This document shows, piece after piece, positions 35,557 through 43,165 of a stretch of 64,000 nucleotides of DNA (the first letter of the stretch is position 1; every line of letters begins with the position of its first letter). Made by a program: the position numbers and the translations under genes. This stretch comes from Occallatibacter savannae (lineage in GTDB: Bacteria; Acidobacteriota; Terriglobia; Terriglobales; Acidobacteriaceae): the NCBI RefSeq assembly GCF_003131205.1, contig NZ_QFFY01000008.1:1-64000 (forward strand), written 5' to 3'. The notes below the pieces were generated by a model. It saw nothing but the letters and a program-made list of their open reading frames with translations. It did no database searches and was not told where the DNA came from.

Positions 35557-36561
35557 CTAGACCTCGACGACCTTGATCCGCTGCGGGTCATTGGTTCCGA
35601 GATCATGATTCGAATCTGCGGCTGTGGCTATATAGCGCGGAGGCCGGCCTGCAGCCTCCAGTGTCTTGAGCCCCATCTCCACGCGCTTTTTGTCGAGGAT
35701 GCCCCAGGCGACCTGGTCGATGGCAACCCGATCTTGGCCGACGATCAGGGCGTTCGGCTGCCACAGGTGCTCTGGCCTGAACCCCGGCCCACCCTCGTAG
35801 ACCGAAGTCATCGCATCTCCGATGGTGAGCCGGACCTTCTGGCGGATTACTGGAAATGCGTTGAGATCTGCAACCGCAGGGTTGCATCCGGCAGCATGGA
35901 GTTCCTGCGGGCGCTCGACAACGCCATACATATTCTTCATCGCAAAGGTGACGCCTGCCATGCTGTGGTCTTTCAGGATGGGAACGTTGATGACCATGGC
36001 GCATTCGCGCGTCAAGATCTTCGAAAATCGGACGTGCGAAGATCCCCACGTTTCGACCTCGTCTTCGAATCCGGAGATGTCTGACCCGTAGCAGCGGACC
36101 TGGTTGCGATCTGTGTTGATTGTGAATCCGCATGCCTGCAGGTCGCGGGCGTTGCGATCCCAGATGAGGATGTTGCCCGGCTTCACCCCAGCCTGCTGAA
36201 GGCGCTCGGCGATTGCCATCACGAGCACAGAGTGCGTGGAGATCCCCTTGCCGCCCAGGCCGTTGGTCTTCAGGCCGATGACCTTGTCGGTAGCTCCGCC
36301 GTTCGAGACGATCTGCCGCCATGCATCGACGGGACGTTTCATGCCCGTGTAGCTGGCGATTGCACGATCGAGAAGTGCGGGAACGCGCGCTTCATCAAGC
36401 CTGCCACCAGCGCCGTGGAGAGAAGGGTCGCGTGCGACGACCACCCTGGATTTCGCTTCAGGACGAATCTCCTGACTGTGTTTCAACCCGAGACTGCTTT
36501 GAGCGCCGAGAACAAGGGCACCTGTCGCTGCATCCTTCATGAATTCCCGTCGAGTGGTCAT
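35557..36561 (-). CDS. Tat-exported DUF362 protein, second copy
   Basis: 334 residues beginning with a short twin-arginine signal (TTRREFMKDAATGALVLGAQ). The domain resembles that of the downstream copy: KVIGLKTNGLGGKG, GNILIWDRN, CAMVINVPILKDHSMAGVTFAMKNMYG, and DRVAIDQVAWGILDKKR. The shared element M/L-P-I-x-K-x-H...GMKN/AMKN and the VA-DQ/LD segment argue the two copies are paralogues with a kept active site. It lies between the DUF6599-like lipoprotein and the other DUF362 gene. Confidence 0.85.
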   Translation of the reverse strand: MTTRREFMKDAATGALVLGAQSSLGLKHSQEIRPEAKSRVVVARDPSLHGAGGRLDEARVPALLDRAIASYTGMKRPVDAWRQIVSNGGATDKVIGLKTNGLGGKGISTHSVLVMAIAERLQQAGVKPGNILIWDRNARDLQACGFTINTDRNQVRCYGSDISGFEDEVETWGSSHVRFSKILTRECAMVINVPILKDHSMAGVTFAMKNMYGVVERPQELHAAGCNPAVADLNAFPVIRQKVRLTIGDAMTSVYEGGPGFRPEHLWQPNALIVGQDRVAIDQVAWGILDKKRVEMGLKTLEAAGRPPRYIATAADSNHDLGTNDPQRIKVVEV

Positions 36562-36593
36562 TTGCTTTCTCCTTCGTGCAATGCTGGATCGGT

Positions 36594-37082
36594 TTACAGG
36601 TTGGCCTCGACGCCGTGCGCCAGCGCCACAAGCGCCTGAGCCGTGGCTGCGTCTGACTGGTAAGCGACGATACGGACGAGGTGCGGACCCTTGCGAAACG
36701 TCAAGCTCTGGGCGTACTGCAGCGCCTCATCACCGATGCCGATGGTCTTCCCATCCTTTGTCTGACCTCGTGCGAGGATCGTATGCGCACCGTCGGAGCC
36801 GCTCATTGTGTAGACATCGACAACAGCTTCGAGCTGACCCTTGTACTTATAGTCAGAGGTCGATGTGGAGACTACGCCAGCCTGTATGTATTGCTCTGAA
36901 TCGCCGTCGATGTACTGCCAGAGATCCTTCGGCTCGAAGGTGCGTGTCTCGCTCGATTTCTCCCAGCCGGCGACTGCGCCGGATGCCGGAAATGGATTCG
37001 CACTCTTCTTCTTACAGCCGGTGATGACGCCTGCTGCGACGATGGCGAGGATCACAGCGAAAAGCAATCGAAACCTGTTCAT
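36594..37082 (-). CDS. DUF6599-like lipoprotein
   Basis: 162 residues. A lipobox (ILAIVAAGVITGC, Cys about 23) follows a hydrophobic segment, then a domain with a repeated GWEKSSETRTFEPKDLWQYIDGDSEQYIQAGV region and a C-terminal strand-rich part. This kind of protein is repeatedly linked to polyferredoxin/DUF362 operons in acidobacteria. It starts 10 bases after the polyferredoxin stop and ends 32 bases before the DUF362 gene. Probably held on the outer side of a membrane; function unknown. Confidence 0.75.
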   Translation of the reverse strand: MNRFRLLFAVILAIVAAGVITGCKKKSANPFPASGAVAGWEKSSETRTFEPKDLWQYIDGDSEQYIQAGVVSTSTSDYKYKGQLEAVVDVYTMSGSDGAHTILARGQTKDGKTIGIGDEALQYAQSLTFRKGPHLVRIVAYQSDAATAQALVALAHGVEANL

Positions 37083-37092
37083 AGATCTTTCC

Positions 37093-38733
37093 TCAACTTC
37101 TCTTCAGCAGAATCTGACTGCTCGGAGATCGGCTTTCGCCGATGCTGGTGACGTAGACCGCCGGTCTGTCCTGAAGCGGGCAGGCATATTCGCACGCACC
37201 GCAGCCGACGCAACGGCTGGGGTCGACTCGAGGTTGTTTTAGGATTTTTGCGGCGCCGGAAGAGTCGATCACCTGAGCTTCTTCGACGTAGATGGCCTTT
37301 GGGCTGACGGGGCACCACTCTTCGCAGACGATGCACTCGGTCGCGAGCGCCCAGGGCAGGCAGCGGCCGCGATCGTAGAACGCAGTTCCGAGCCGAATTG
37401 GCTGGGACTTCTGCGTTTCGCCTCCCGCAACCCAGCCTTTCTCCTTAGGAGTGATCTGCCAGATTGCTCCGGTTGGGCACACTTCGGAGCAGAGAACACA
37501 ACTTGGTTCGCAGTAGCCGGTCTTCGGAACTAGAGTCGGTGTCCAGAGGCCTTCAAGACCGGCCTCGGTGAGTGTCGGCTGAAGAGAGTTGTTGGGACAG
37601 ACTTTCATGCACTCGCCGCAGCGGATGCAGCGGGAGAGGAAATCTGTTTCTTCAACTGATCCCGGAGGCCGCAATAGGCGCTCGTGCCGGCTCTTCGCAA
37701 GGCCGGTGTTAGCGCGAAGAAGCGGAACCGCGGCAACGCCAGCGGCGAGCCCCGTTACTGTACGCCGGCGGCCGAGGTCGGGCGACGCTATCTCGGGCTC
37801 GTTGCGGAAAAAGCGAAACTCAAGGCTCTCGTGCGGGCAGCTCCCGACGCAGTTCATGCACATCAGGCACTCGGATTTGCGCCACGGAACTCCGCCGATG
37901 GGTTCGTCGCCGCCCTGGCAATCGAGCAGGCAGCGATTGCACTTGTCGCAACTGGACCCATCCTTGTGCAGGCCGAGGATGGACCAGCGCGAGACTGCGC
38001 CCAATAGCGCTCCGAGGGGACAGATGGACCGGCACCAGAAGCGAGTGATGCGCATGCTGGCCCAGAGAATTCCTATAAAAAGCAGGGCGAGCACAAGTGC
38101 CTGGTTGAAGTGAGCCTGACGGAGGTCGAGCACGGTGCGCTGCAGGGCGGTGTTCGCGTAGGTGCCGAACGTCTTGATTACGTGGACGTGGCTGTGCTCC
38201 AAGGGAAGCAGTACAGCGCGGGCTCCGAAGTTGACCGCCGGCAGGAGGGCCACGCCGACGGAGCGAACGAGCAGACTGAACGGATCGAGAGTGCCGATCA
38301 CCATGGATCCGAAGGCAGAGGCGACCAGCCCGGCAAGCAGCACAACGTACTTGACTGTCTGCCACCGTTTGTAGCGGTTAGATTCAACGCGCTGCTTGCC
38401 GCGTTTCGCTTCAGACTTGAGGCTACCCGCGAGGTGCTGCAGAGTGCCCATAGGGCAGATCCATCCGCAGAAGAACCGGCCGAGGAAAAGGGTCGGCACC
38501 AGGATGATGAGGCTGCGGATCAGGCCACGGTACAAAGCGTGCGTTGCGAGCGCGCTGGTGATGGCGACCAGCGGGTCGAGGATGAAGAACATGCGCACCG
38601 GGCCGCGCATGTGAATTTCGGACGAGCCGGACGAGCCCGGGCGCATCGTCGTGAGAATAAGCAGGGCAAAGAACAGCAGCAGAAAAAAGATCTGCGAGAC
38701 CCTGCGGACGTGCGGCAGTCTGGACTGTGCCAC
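37093..38733 (-). CDS. Membrane polyferredoxin (NapH/NosR-like)
   Basis: 546 residues, GTG start with GAGGAAAAATTA before it. The N-terminal half has several membrane helices; FFCGWICPMG (C89, C93) and FWCRSICPLGAL are the paired C-x3-C-P motifs of NapH/NosR/RsxA-type electron carriers. The second half lies outside the membrane and carries many 4Fe-4S motifs: CDKCNRCLLDC, CLMCMNCVGSCP, CIRCGECMKVCP, CVLCSEVCP, CIVCEEWCP and CVGCGACEYACP. It should pass electrons across or along the membrane. First gene of the operon with DUF6599, two DUF362 genes and GH127. Donor and acceptor are unknown. Confidence 0.85.
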   Translation of the reverse strand: MAQSRLPHVRRVSQIFFLLLFFALLILTTMRPGSSGSSEIHMRGPVRMFFILDPLVAITSALATHALYRGLIRSLIILVPTLFLGRFFCGWICPMGTLQHLAGSLKSEAKRGKQRVESNRYKRWQTVKYVVLLAGLVASAFGSMVIGTLDPFSLLVRSVGVALLPAVNFGARAVLLPLEHSHVHVIKTFGTYANTALQRTVLDLRQAHFNQALVLALLFIGILWASMRITRFWCRSICPLGALLGAVSRWSILGLHKDGSSCDKCNRCLLDCQGGDEPIGGVPWRKSECLMCMNCVGSCPHESLEFRFFRNEPEIASPDLGRRRTVTGLAAGVAAVPLLRANTGLAKSRHERLLRPPGSVEETDFLSRCIRCGECMKVCPNNSLQPTLTEAGLEGLWTPTLVPKTGYCEPSCVLCSEVCPTGAIWQITPKEKGWVAGGETQKSQPIRLGTAFYDRGRCLPWALATECIVCEEWCPVSPKAIYVEEAQVIDSSGAAKILKQPRVDPSRCVGCGACEYACPLQDRPAVYVTSIGESRSPSSQILLKRS

Positions 38734-38867
38734 TAATTTTTCCTCGGCGACCGGCTGTAGAAATCATTGGTTGCTGAGGCTTTTCAGACAGTGACAGGCA
38801 TCACTTCGAGCGACTAGAGAGTTCTTCGATCCGCGGTTGAAGCCCATTGGAGACCTGGCGCGGCATT

Positions 38868-38887
38868 CAGAAGCCTGAAGGCTTCTG
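38868..38887. repeat. Hairpin between the two minus-strand groups
   Basis: An 8-bp stem (CAGAAGCC with GGCTTCTG, loop TGAA) in the 178-base gap between larB and the polyferredoxin gene. It could separate the two transcripts, but no T-tract follows on either strand, so it may be a REP-like element. Confidence 0.4.
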
Positions 38888-38911
38888 CTCCCTCCAATCT
38901 GGTAACTCGGA

Positions 38912-39661
38912 TCAATCGAGGTGATTGATCAAAGAAGCGATACAGGCCGCGCCGAAGCCGTTATCGATGTTGACAACGCACACGTTGGGCGAGCAGGTAT
39001 TGAGCATGCCGAGGAGGGCCGCGACTCCGCCGAAGGATGCGCCGTATCCGACGCTGGTGGGTACAGCGAGGACTGGCGCCTGCACAAGGCCGGCGACGAC
39101 GGTAGGCAGCGCGCCTTCCATGCCGGCACAGACGATGAGCACGCGCGCGGATTGAAGCGACTGTTTCTGCGCGAGCAGCCGATGGATGCCGGCGACACCG
39201 ACGTCTGCGATGAGTTCGGTGTTATTGCCCATGAGGCGAGTAGTGATAGCGGCTTCCTCAGCAACCGGCAGATCGCTGGTGCCGGCGCAGACGACGCAGA
39301 CAGTGCCTTTGCCCGTGGGAGCCTTGGTCTGCTCAAGAGTGATGGCGCGGGCTGACTCATGATACGTGGCGCGAGGTTCGGCTTTGATGACAGCATCGAA
39401 GCACTCGCGAGAGGCACGGGTGGCGAGCACGTTGCCGCCGGCTTTGGCCATGTGGTCGAAGATACGCGCGACCTGATCTGGTGTTTTGCCTGCGGCGAAG
39501 ATGACTTCAGGCATTCCGGTGCGCAGCGAGCGGTGATGATCGAGCTTGGCAAAGCCGAGATCTTCGAAGGGAAGGTCTTTGAGCCGCTCGAGGGCGTCGG
39601 GCACCGACGTGCGGTTGGAGTGGACATCATTGAGCAGCGCTTCGATCTGCGAACGGTTCAT
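38912..39661 (-). CDS. larB: LarB, nickel-pincer cofactor biosynthesis carboxylase/hydrolase
   Basis: 249 residues. The C-terminal two thirds resemble the PurE/AIR carboxylase fold: VCVVCAGTSDLPVAEEAAITTRLMG, VADVGVAGIHRL, ARVLIVCAGMEGALPTVVAGLV, PTSVGYGASFGGVAALLGML. Known LarB carboxylates and hydrolyses nicotinic acid adenine dinucleotide to begin synthesis of the nickel-pincer nucleotide. Its ATG overlaps the LarC stop (TAATG), so the genes are translationally coupled. The start is fixed by that overlap. Confidence 0.95.
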   Translation of the reverse strand: MNRSQIEALLNDVHSNRTSVPDALERLKDLPFEDLGFAKLDHHRSLRTGMPEVIFAAGKTPDQVARIFDHMAKAGGNVLATRASRECFDAVIKAEPRATYHESARAITLEQTKAPTGKGTVCVVCAGTSDLPVAEEAAITTRLMGNNTELIADVGVAGIHRLLAQKQSLQSARVLIVCAGMEGALPTVVAGLVQAPVLAVPTSVGYGASFGGVAALLGMLNTCSPNVCVVNIDNGFGAACIASLINHLD

Positions 39662-41028
39662 TAGCGCTCCTCCTCACGAGCGGCAAACATGCGGCGTGCC
39701 TGTTCGGTGATCACCTTGAGCGGAATGGAATGCTCAGTGGCAAGACGGCGGCAGTCTTCGTATTCGGGAGCCGCATTGGCGACTTCGCCCGAAGGCCATC
39801 GTGCGATTTTGATGCGCACTGGACCCCATTCGGTTTGCACCTCTTTGAACTCGCGCGCGAGAGAGATTTTGTTTTCGACGCGCCAGTGCAGGCCGATGGT
39901 CGTGGTCTCGCGGAAAAGCAAGTCACGCAGCGTGACGACGCGGTCGGGGTGACAAAGAACGGTGAGTTGGACGCCGGTGCGACCCTTCTTCATCTGTACG
40001 GGGATGCGGTAGACGTCCCATGCACCGGCTTCTAGGAGCAGTTCGCTGACATACGCGATGAGCTGAGGGCTGGAGTCGTCGATGACCGTCTCGAGAATGG
40101 CGATGGACTCGGGCGCGTTCTGCTGCGCGGATTCTTCGCCGACGAGGAGACGCAGGAGGTTGGGCTGGCCGGGAGTATCGCGGCCGCCTGCTCCGTATCC
40201 GGTAGCGGCGACGCGAAGCGCGGGAAGCGAGGTGTATTCAACCTCGAGCATGCGGAGGATCGCGGCGCCGGTGGGCGTCACTCGTTCCATCGCAGGGCCG
40301 GAAGAGTAGATGGGAGCGTCGCCGAGCAGTGCGAGGGTGGCGGGAGCCGGAACGGGCAGGGTGCCATGGGCGCAGTTCACCGTGCCGCTGCCGACGTTGA
40401 GAGGCGAGCAAAGCCAGCGGTCTGCTTTCAGGTGCTCGGCTCCGACTGCGGCGCAGACGATATCGACGATCGTGTCGACGGCGCCGACTTCGTGGAAGTG
40501 AACCTGCTCAACGGGCATGGAGTGGATGCGCGCTTCCGCTTCTCCGAGGAACTGGAAGGCACGGGTGGCGCGGAGCTTTACGGAATCAGAGAGCGGCGCC
40601 GATTTGATGATGTCGAGAATTGCCGAGAGCGAGCGATGAGGCTGGTGCGTATGTTCGTGGCTGTGCACCGTTTCATTGGCGTGCGTGTGTTCGTGCTCGT
40701 GACTGTGTTCGTGCTGATGATTATGTCCTTGAGAGTGTGAGTGCTCGTGGGCATGATCGTGCTCGTGCGAATGCGTATGCGGGTGCTCGTGCTGGTGGTT
40801 CTGCACTGGATGAGCGTGTTCGTGCTCGTGGTGTTCTTCGGTGATGACGTCGATCTTGGTGCCGCTCAGGCCGCCGCGCATCACCTTGCGGCTCTCGAGA
40901 CGCGCGCCGACGTTGAGTGCTGCAACTGTGCTCTCGAGCAGAGGGAAGGGGACGCCGGCATCGACAAGGGCGCCGAGGAACATGTCGCCGGAGATGCCGG
41001 AGAAGCATTCGAGGTAGGCAATTCGCAT
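39661..41028 (-). CDS. larC: LarC, nickel insertase for the nickel-pincer nucleotide
   Basis: 455 residues from the ATG at 41028, since the diagnostic RIAYLECFSGISGDMFLGAL begins there (the frame opens further into larE). Residues about 66-131 form a long His-rich metal-binding insert with dozens of His. The rest has the LarC marks: PVEQVHFHEVGAVDTIVDI, LNVGSGTVNCAHGTLPVPAPATL and the C-terminal TGVQLTVLCHPD and EYEDC segments. LarC inserts nickel and uses CTP. It is part of larE-larC-larB with larC 34 bases after larE. Confidence 0.95.
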   Translation of the reverse strand: MRIAYLECFSGISGDMFLGALVDAGVPFPLLESTVAALNVGARLESRKVMRGGLSGTKIDVITEEHHEHEHAHPVQNHQHEHPHTHSHEHDHAHEHSHSQGHNHQHEHSHEHEHTHANETVHSHEHTHQPHRSLSAILDIIKSAPLSDSVKLRATRAFQFLGEAEARIHSMPVEQVHFHEVGAVDTIVDIVCAAVGAEHLKADRWLCSPLNVGSGTVNCAHGTLPVPAPATLALLGDAPIYSSGPAMERVTPTGAAILRMLEVEYTSLPALRVAATGYGAGGRDTPGQPNLLRLLVGEESAQQNAPESIAILETVIDDSSPQLIAYVSELLLEAGAWDVYRIPVQMKKGRTGVQLTVLCHPDRVVTLRDLLFRETTTIGLHWRVENKISLAREFKEVQTEWGPVRIKIARWPSGEVANAAPEYEDCRRLATEHSIPLKVITEQARRMFAAREEER

Positions 41029-41062
41029 CAGGGAAATTGTAAGGGCCGGAGTTTGTTGTTTG

Positions 41063-41920
41063 TCAGGCGCCGCGGCGCAGGAGGACATCGGCGGGGAGGA
41101 CGGCATTGAGGGAGCCGGACCGGAATCCGGAGGTGTCGAGAGTGACGTACTTGAAGCCGGCTTTGCGAAGCTCGGCCGAGATCGCATCCATCATCTCCAT
41201 GTTCATGGCGCGAGGCATTTCTGAGCGGGAGATTTCGACACGCGCGATTTCTCCATGGTGCCGGACGCGGAACTCGCGGAAGCCGAGCTGGCGAAGGCTT
41301 TCCTCGCCGCGTTCGATCTGATCGAGCACTTCGCGGGTCACGGTGCGGCCGTACTCGACGCGCGAGGAGAGGCAGGGGGCGGCAGGGCGGTCCCACAGCG
41401 TGTAGTCTGCGTCCTTCGCCAGAGAGCGGATCTCGTCTTTGGTCAGGCCTGCTTCGGCGAGGGGAGCGAGTACTTCGTGTTCTTCGGCGGCGCGCTGGCC
41501 GGGTCGATAGTCGCGGCGGTCGTCGGCGTTCATGCCGTAGGCTATGTTGGCGAATCCGAGTTCGGCGCCGAGCTTCTTCATGCCTTCGAAGAGTTCGGTC
41601 TTGCAGTGGAAGCAGCGGCTGGCGTCATTGCGCTGGTAGTCGGGATTGCTGAGCTCTTCCGTCTGGATGATGCGAAGCGGGATGCCTTGCGATTCGGCAA
41701 AAGCCCGAGCCTGCTCCATATCGCGGCGGGCGAGGCTGGGCGAGTCGGCGAGGACTGCGAGCATCCGGTCGCCGAGGACGCGGTGGGCGACGGCGGCCAG
41801 AAAAGCGGAGTCGACACCACCGGAATAGGCGACCATCAGCGAGCCGAGCGAGCGAAGGCGATCTTCGAGCGCGTTCAGCTTGGTTGTTGCTGAGTCGATC
41901 GTGGATGGGGTCGTTGACAC
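41063..41920 (-). CDS. larE: LarE, sacrificial sulfur transferase
   Basis: 285 residues with a GTG start at 41920. The N-type ATP pyrophosphatase loop is SGGVDS (33-38). A CFHC pair lies at 103-106 and PAAPCLSSR places a Cys at 183, matching the conserved sulfur-donor Cys of the single-Cys LarE. Known LarE converts the carboxyl groups of the cofactor precursor to thioacids at the cost of its own cysteine sulfur. It is the first gene of larECB. No promoter could be identified by eye upstream. Confidence 0.95.
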   Translation of the reverse strand: MSTTPSTIDSATTKLNALEDRLRSLGSLMVAYSGGVDSAFLAAVAHRVLGDRMLAVLADSPSLARRDMEQARAFAESQGIPLRIIQTEELSNPDYQRNDASRCFHCKTELFEGMKKLGAELGFANIAYGMNADDRRDYRPGQRAAEEHEVLAPLAEAGLTKDEIRSLAKDADYTLWDRPAAPCLSSRVEYGRTVTREVLDQIERGEESLRQLGFREFRVRHHGEIARVEISRSEMPRAMNMEMMDAISAELRKAGFKYVTLDTSGFRSGSLNAVLPADVLLRRGA

Positions 41921-42123
41921 AGCGCGATTATACCGTTGGGTTGGATGCAGGGTATTTTCGAACGGCGGGTTGCATGAACAAGCTTTCCGGATTCCGTCCC
42001 ACTCATCCGAGGTGAAGCTGCGGGTGAATCGGGCACGGCTTCGGAGTCGGTAGAGAGGTTGATGGCTGGTGCGGTGGCGATCCTGTATACTCCGGACGAT
42101 TCCACTTCAGGGAGGGTTTATCC

Positions 42124-42645
42124 ATGCGGTTTCAGCCAATTATGAGAGCGATGTGCGCAACGGCGCTGGGCGTGGCTGTGATGGCTGCACCGATTAAGGT
42201 TCTGGGGCAGGGCGGCGATACGATTCTTAAGCCTGCGGACACGCAAAAGCTGCTTCCGGCCAGTGTGTATTACAAGGCGCAGTCGGCGCCGACGCAGCTA
42301 CGCAACTCGGGCGGCGTTAAGTTCTCGGACGGCTTCTACGTTCTGTCGACCCTGGTGGATACGAGCGGGTACTCGAGCGATGTCGCTGCAAAGTACCAGG
42401 CATACTTCATCACCGAAATTCCGCTGAAGTTCGGGAGCGAGACCCTCCCGGCAGGGATTTATGGAGTCGGTTTCATTCCTGGCGACAAGTTCGTGGTGAC
42501 GGACGTAGGCGCGCACGACGTGTTTACGGTCGGCTCGCAGACAGATGAAGCAATCAAGCGGCCGACGCCACTGCAGGTGATGGCCGATCCGAGCGGCGGG
42601 TTCCGGCTGTATGCGGGACGGAAGTTCGTGAAGTTCGCGCGCTAG
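42124..42645 (+). CDS. Exported protein of unknown function
   Basis: 173 residues with a signal peptide (MRFQPIMRAMCATALGVAVMAA) and a CAGGGAGGGTTTATCC ribosome binding site before the ATG. The mature part has beta-rich segments (AYFITEIPLKFGSETLPAGIYGVGFIPGDKFVVTDVG) typical of a small secreted domain seen in acidobacterial exported proteins, and no catalytic motif I recognise. It has its own terminator right after and is a single-gene unit. Confidence 0.75.
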   Translation: MRFQPIMRAMCATALGVAVMAAPIKVLGQGGDTILKPADTQKLLPASVYYKAQSAPTQLRNSGGVKFSDGFYVLSTLVDTSGYSSDVAAKYQAYFITEIPLKFGSETLPAGIYGVGFIPGDKFVVTDVGAHDVFTVGSQTDEAIKRPTPLQVMADPSGGFRLYAGRKFVKFAR

Positions 42646-42663
42646 GGGATTCATCGAGTGAGA

Positions 42664-42688
42664 CGCGGACCTTCGGGTCCGCGTTTTT
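42664..42688 (+). terminator. Rho-independent terminator
   Basis: Perfect 8-bp stem CGCGGACC/GGTCCGCG with loop TTCG and a TTTTT tract, 18 bases after the exported protein gene. Confidence 0.9.
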
Positions 42689-42759
42689 CGTGCACCGGAC
42701 TGGCTGGTCGCTCGACATTCGTTTGTCACAACGCGTTTGCCGAGGGTACCCCACCTCCT

Positions 42760-42791
42760 ATACACCTTGTGAACAAGTTCGCTATTTTCAG
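42760..42791. repeat. Dispersed intergenic repeat, copy B (inverted)
   Basis: Reverse complement of 32498-32529 with two mismatches over 32 bases, containing the CTTGTTCACAAG palindrome. A G-rich flank (rich in AGGTGGGG read on the minus strand) also resembles copy A. Confidence 0.7.
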
Positions 42792-43165
42792 AGGTTTATG
42801 AGGGGGAGGGGGCTCCAAGTGTGTCTGCCCATTCAACTTACGCACAAGGTGATTCATAAGAAAGGCCTTAAAGGCAGGGGACGAGGGGCAGAGGGACAAA
42901 CGGACAAAGGGACAAAGGGACGGTTGGAGTTCATGGTTCAAGTATGACGAATTCGACGCAATAAACTGCAAATTCGGCCTAGGTTTTAGCTCCTTGGAAT
43001 CAAAGGGTTAGCTGGAGGATTCGCGGATCCGGGGTTGACTACGGTTAGAGTGAACCCCATTGCTGAGACAGTTGTGATCTGCCCGGTCGCGAAGGAGACC
43101 ATCCCTCAGGGGCTAAAAGCCGTCCGCTTCAAGACCGCGGCCGGCCCATAGTTCTCAAGCGGAGA

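Larger units (their letters stand above)
42646..43165. other. Intergenic region with repeat copy and low-complexity tract
   Basis: Holds the terminator, a dispersed repeat copy and an imperfect tandem GGGACAAA-type tract at about 42890-42925. Short open frames are present but no gene is supported up to the TadG-like gene end. Confidence 0.45.

Noticed and set aside
40700..40850. Repetitive CGTGCTCGTG/ATGTTCGTG tract as a minisatellite or CRISPR
   Set aside because: It is the coding sequence of the His-rich insert of LarC (repeats of CAC/GAG codons), with no spacers.
42059..42091. TTGATG and TATACT before the exported protein gene as a promoter
   Set aside because: The spacing of 21 bases is too long for a good sigma-70 promoter; kept only as a possibility.
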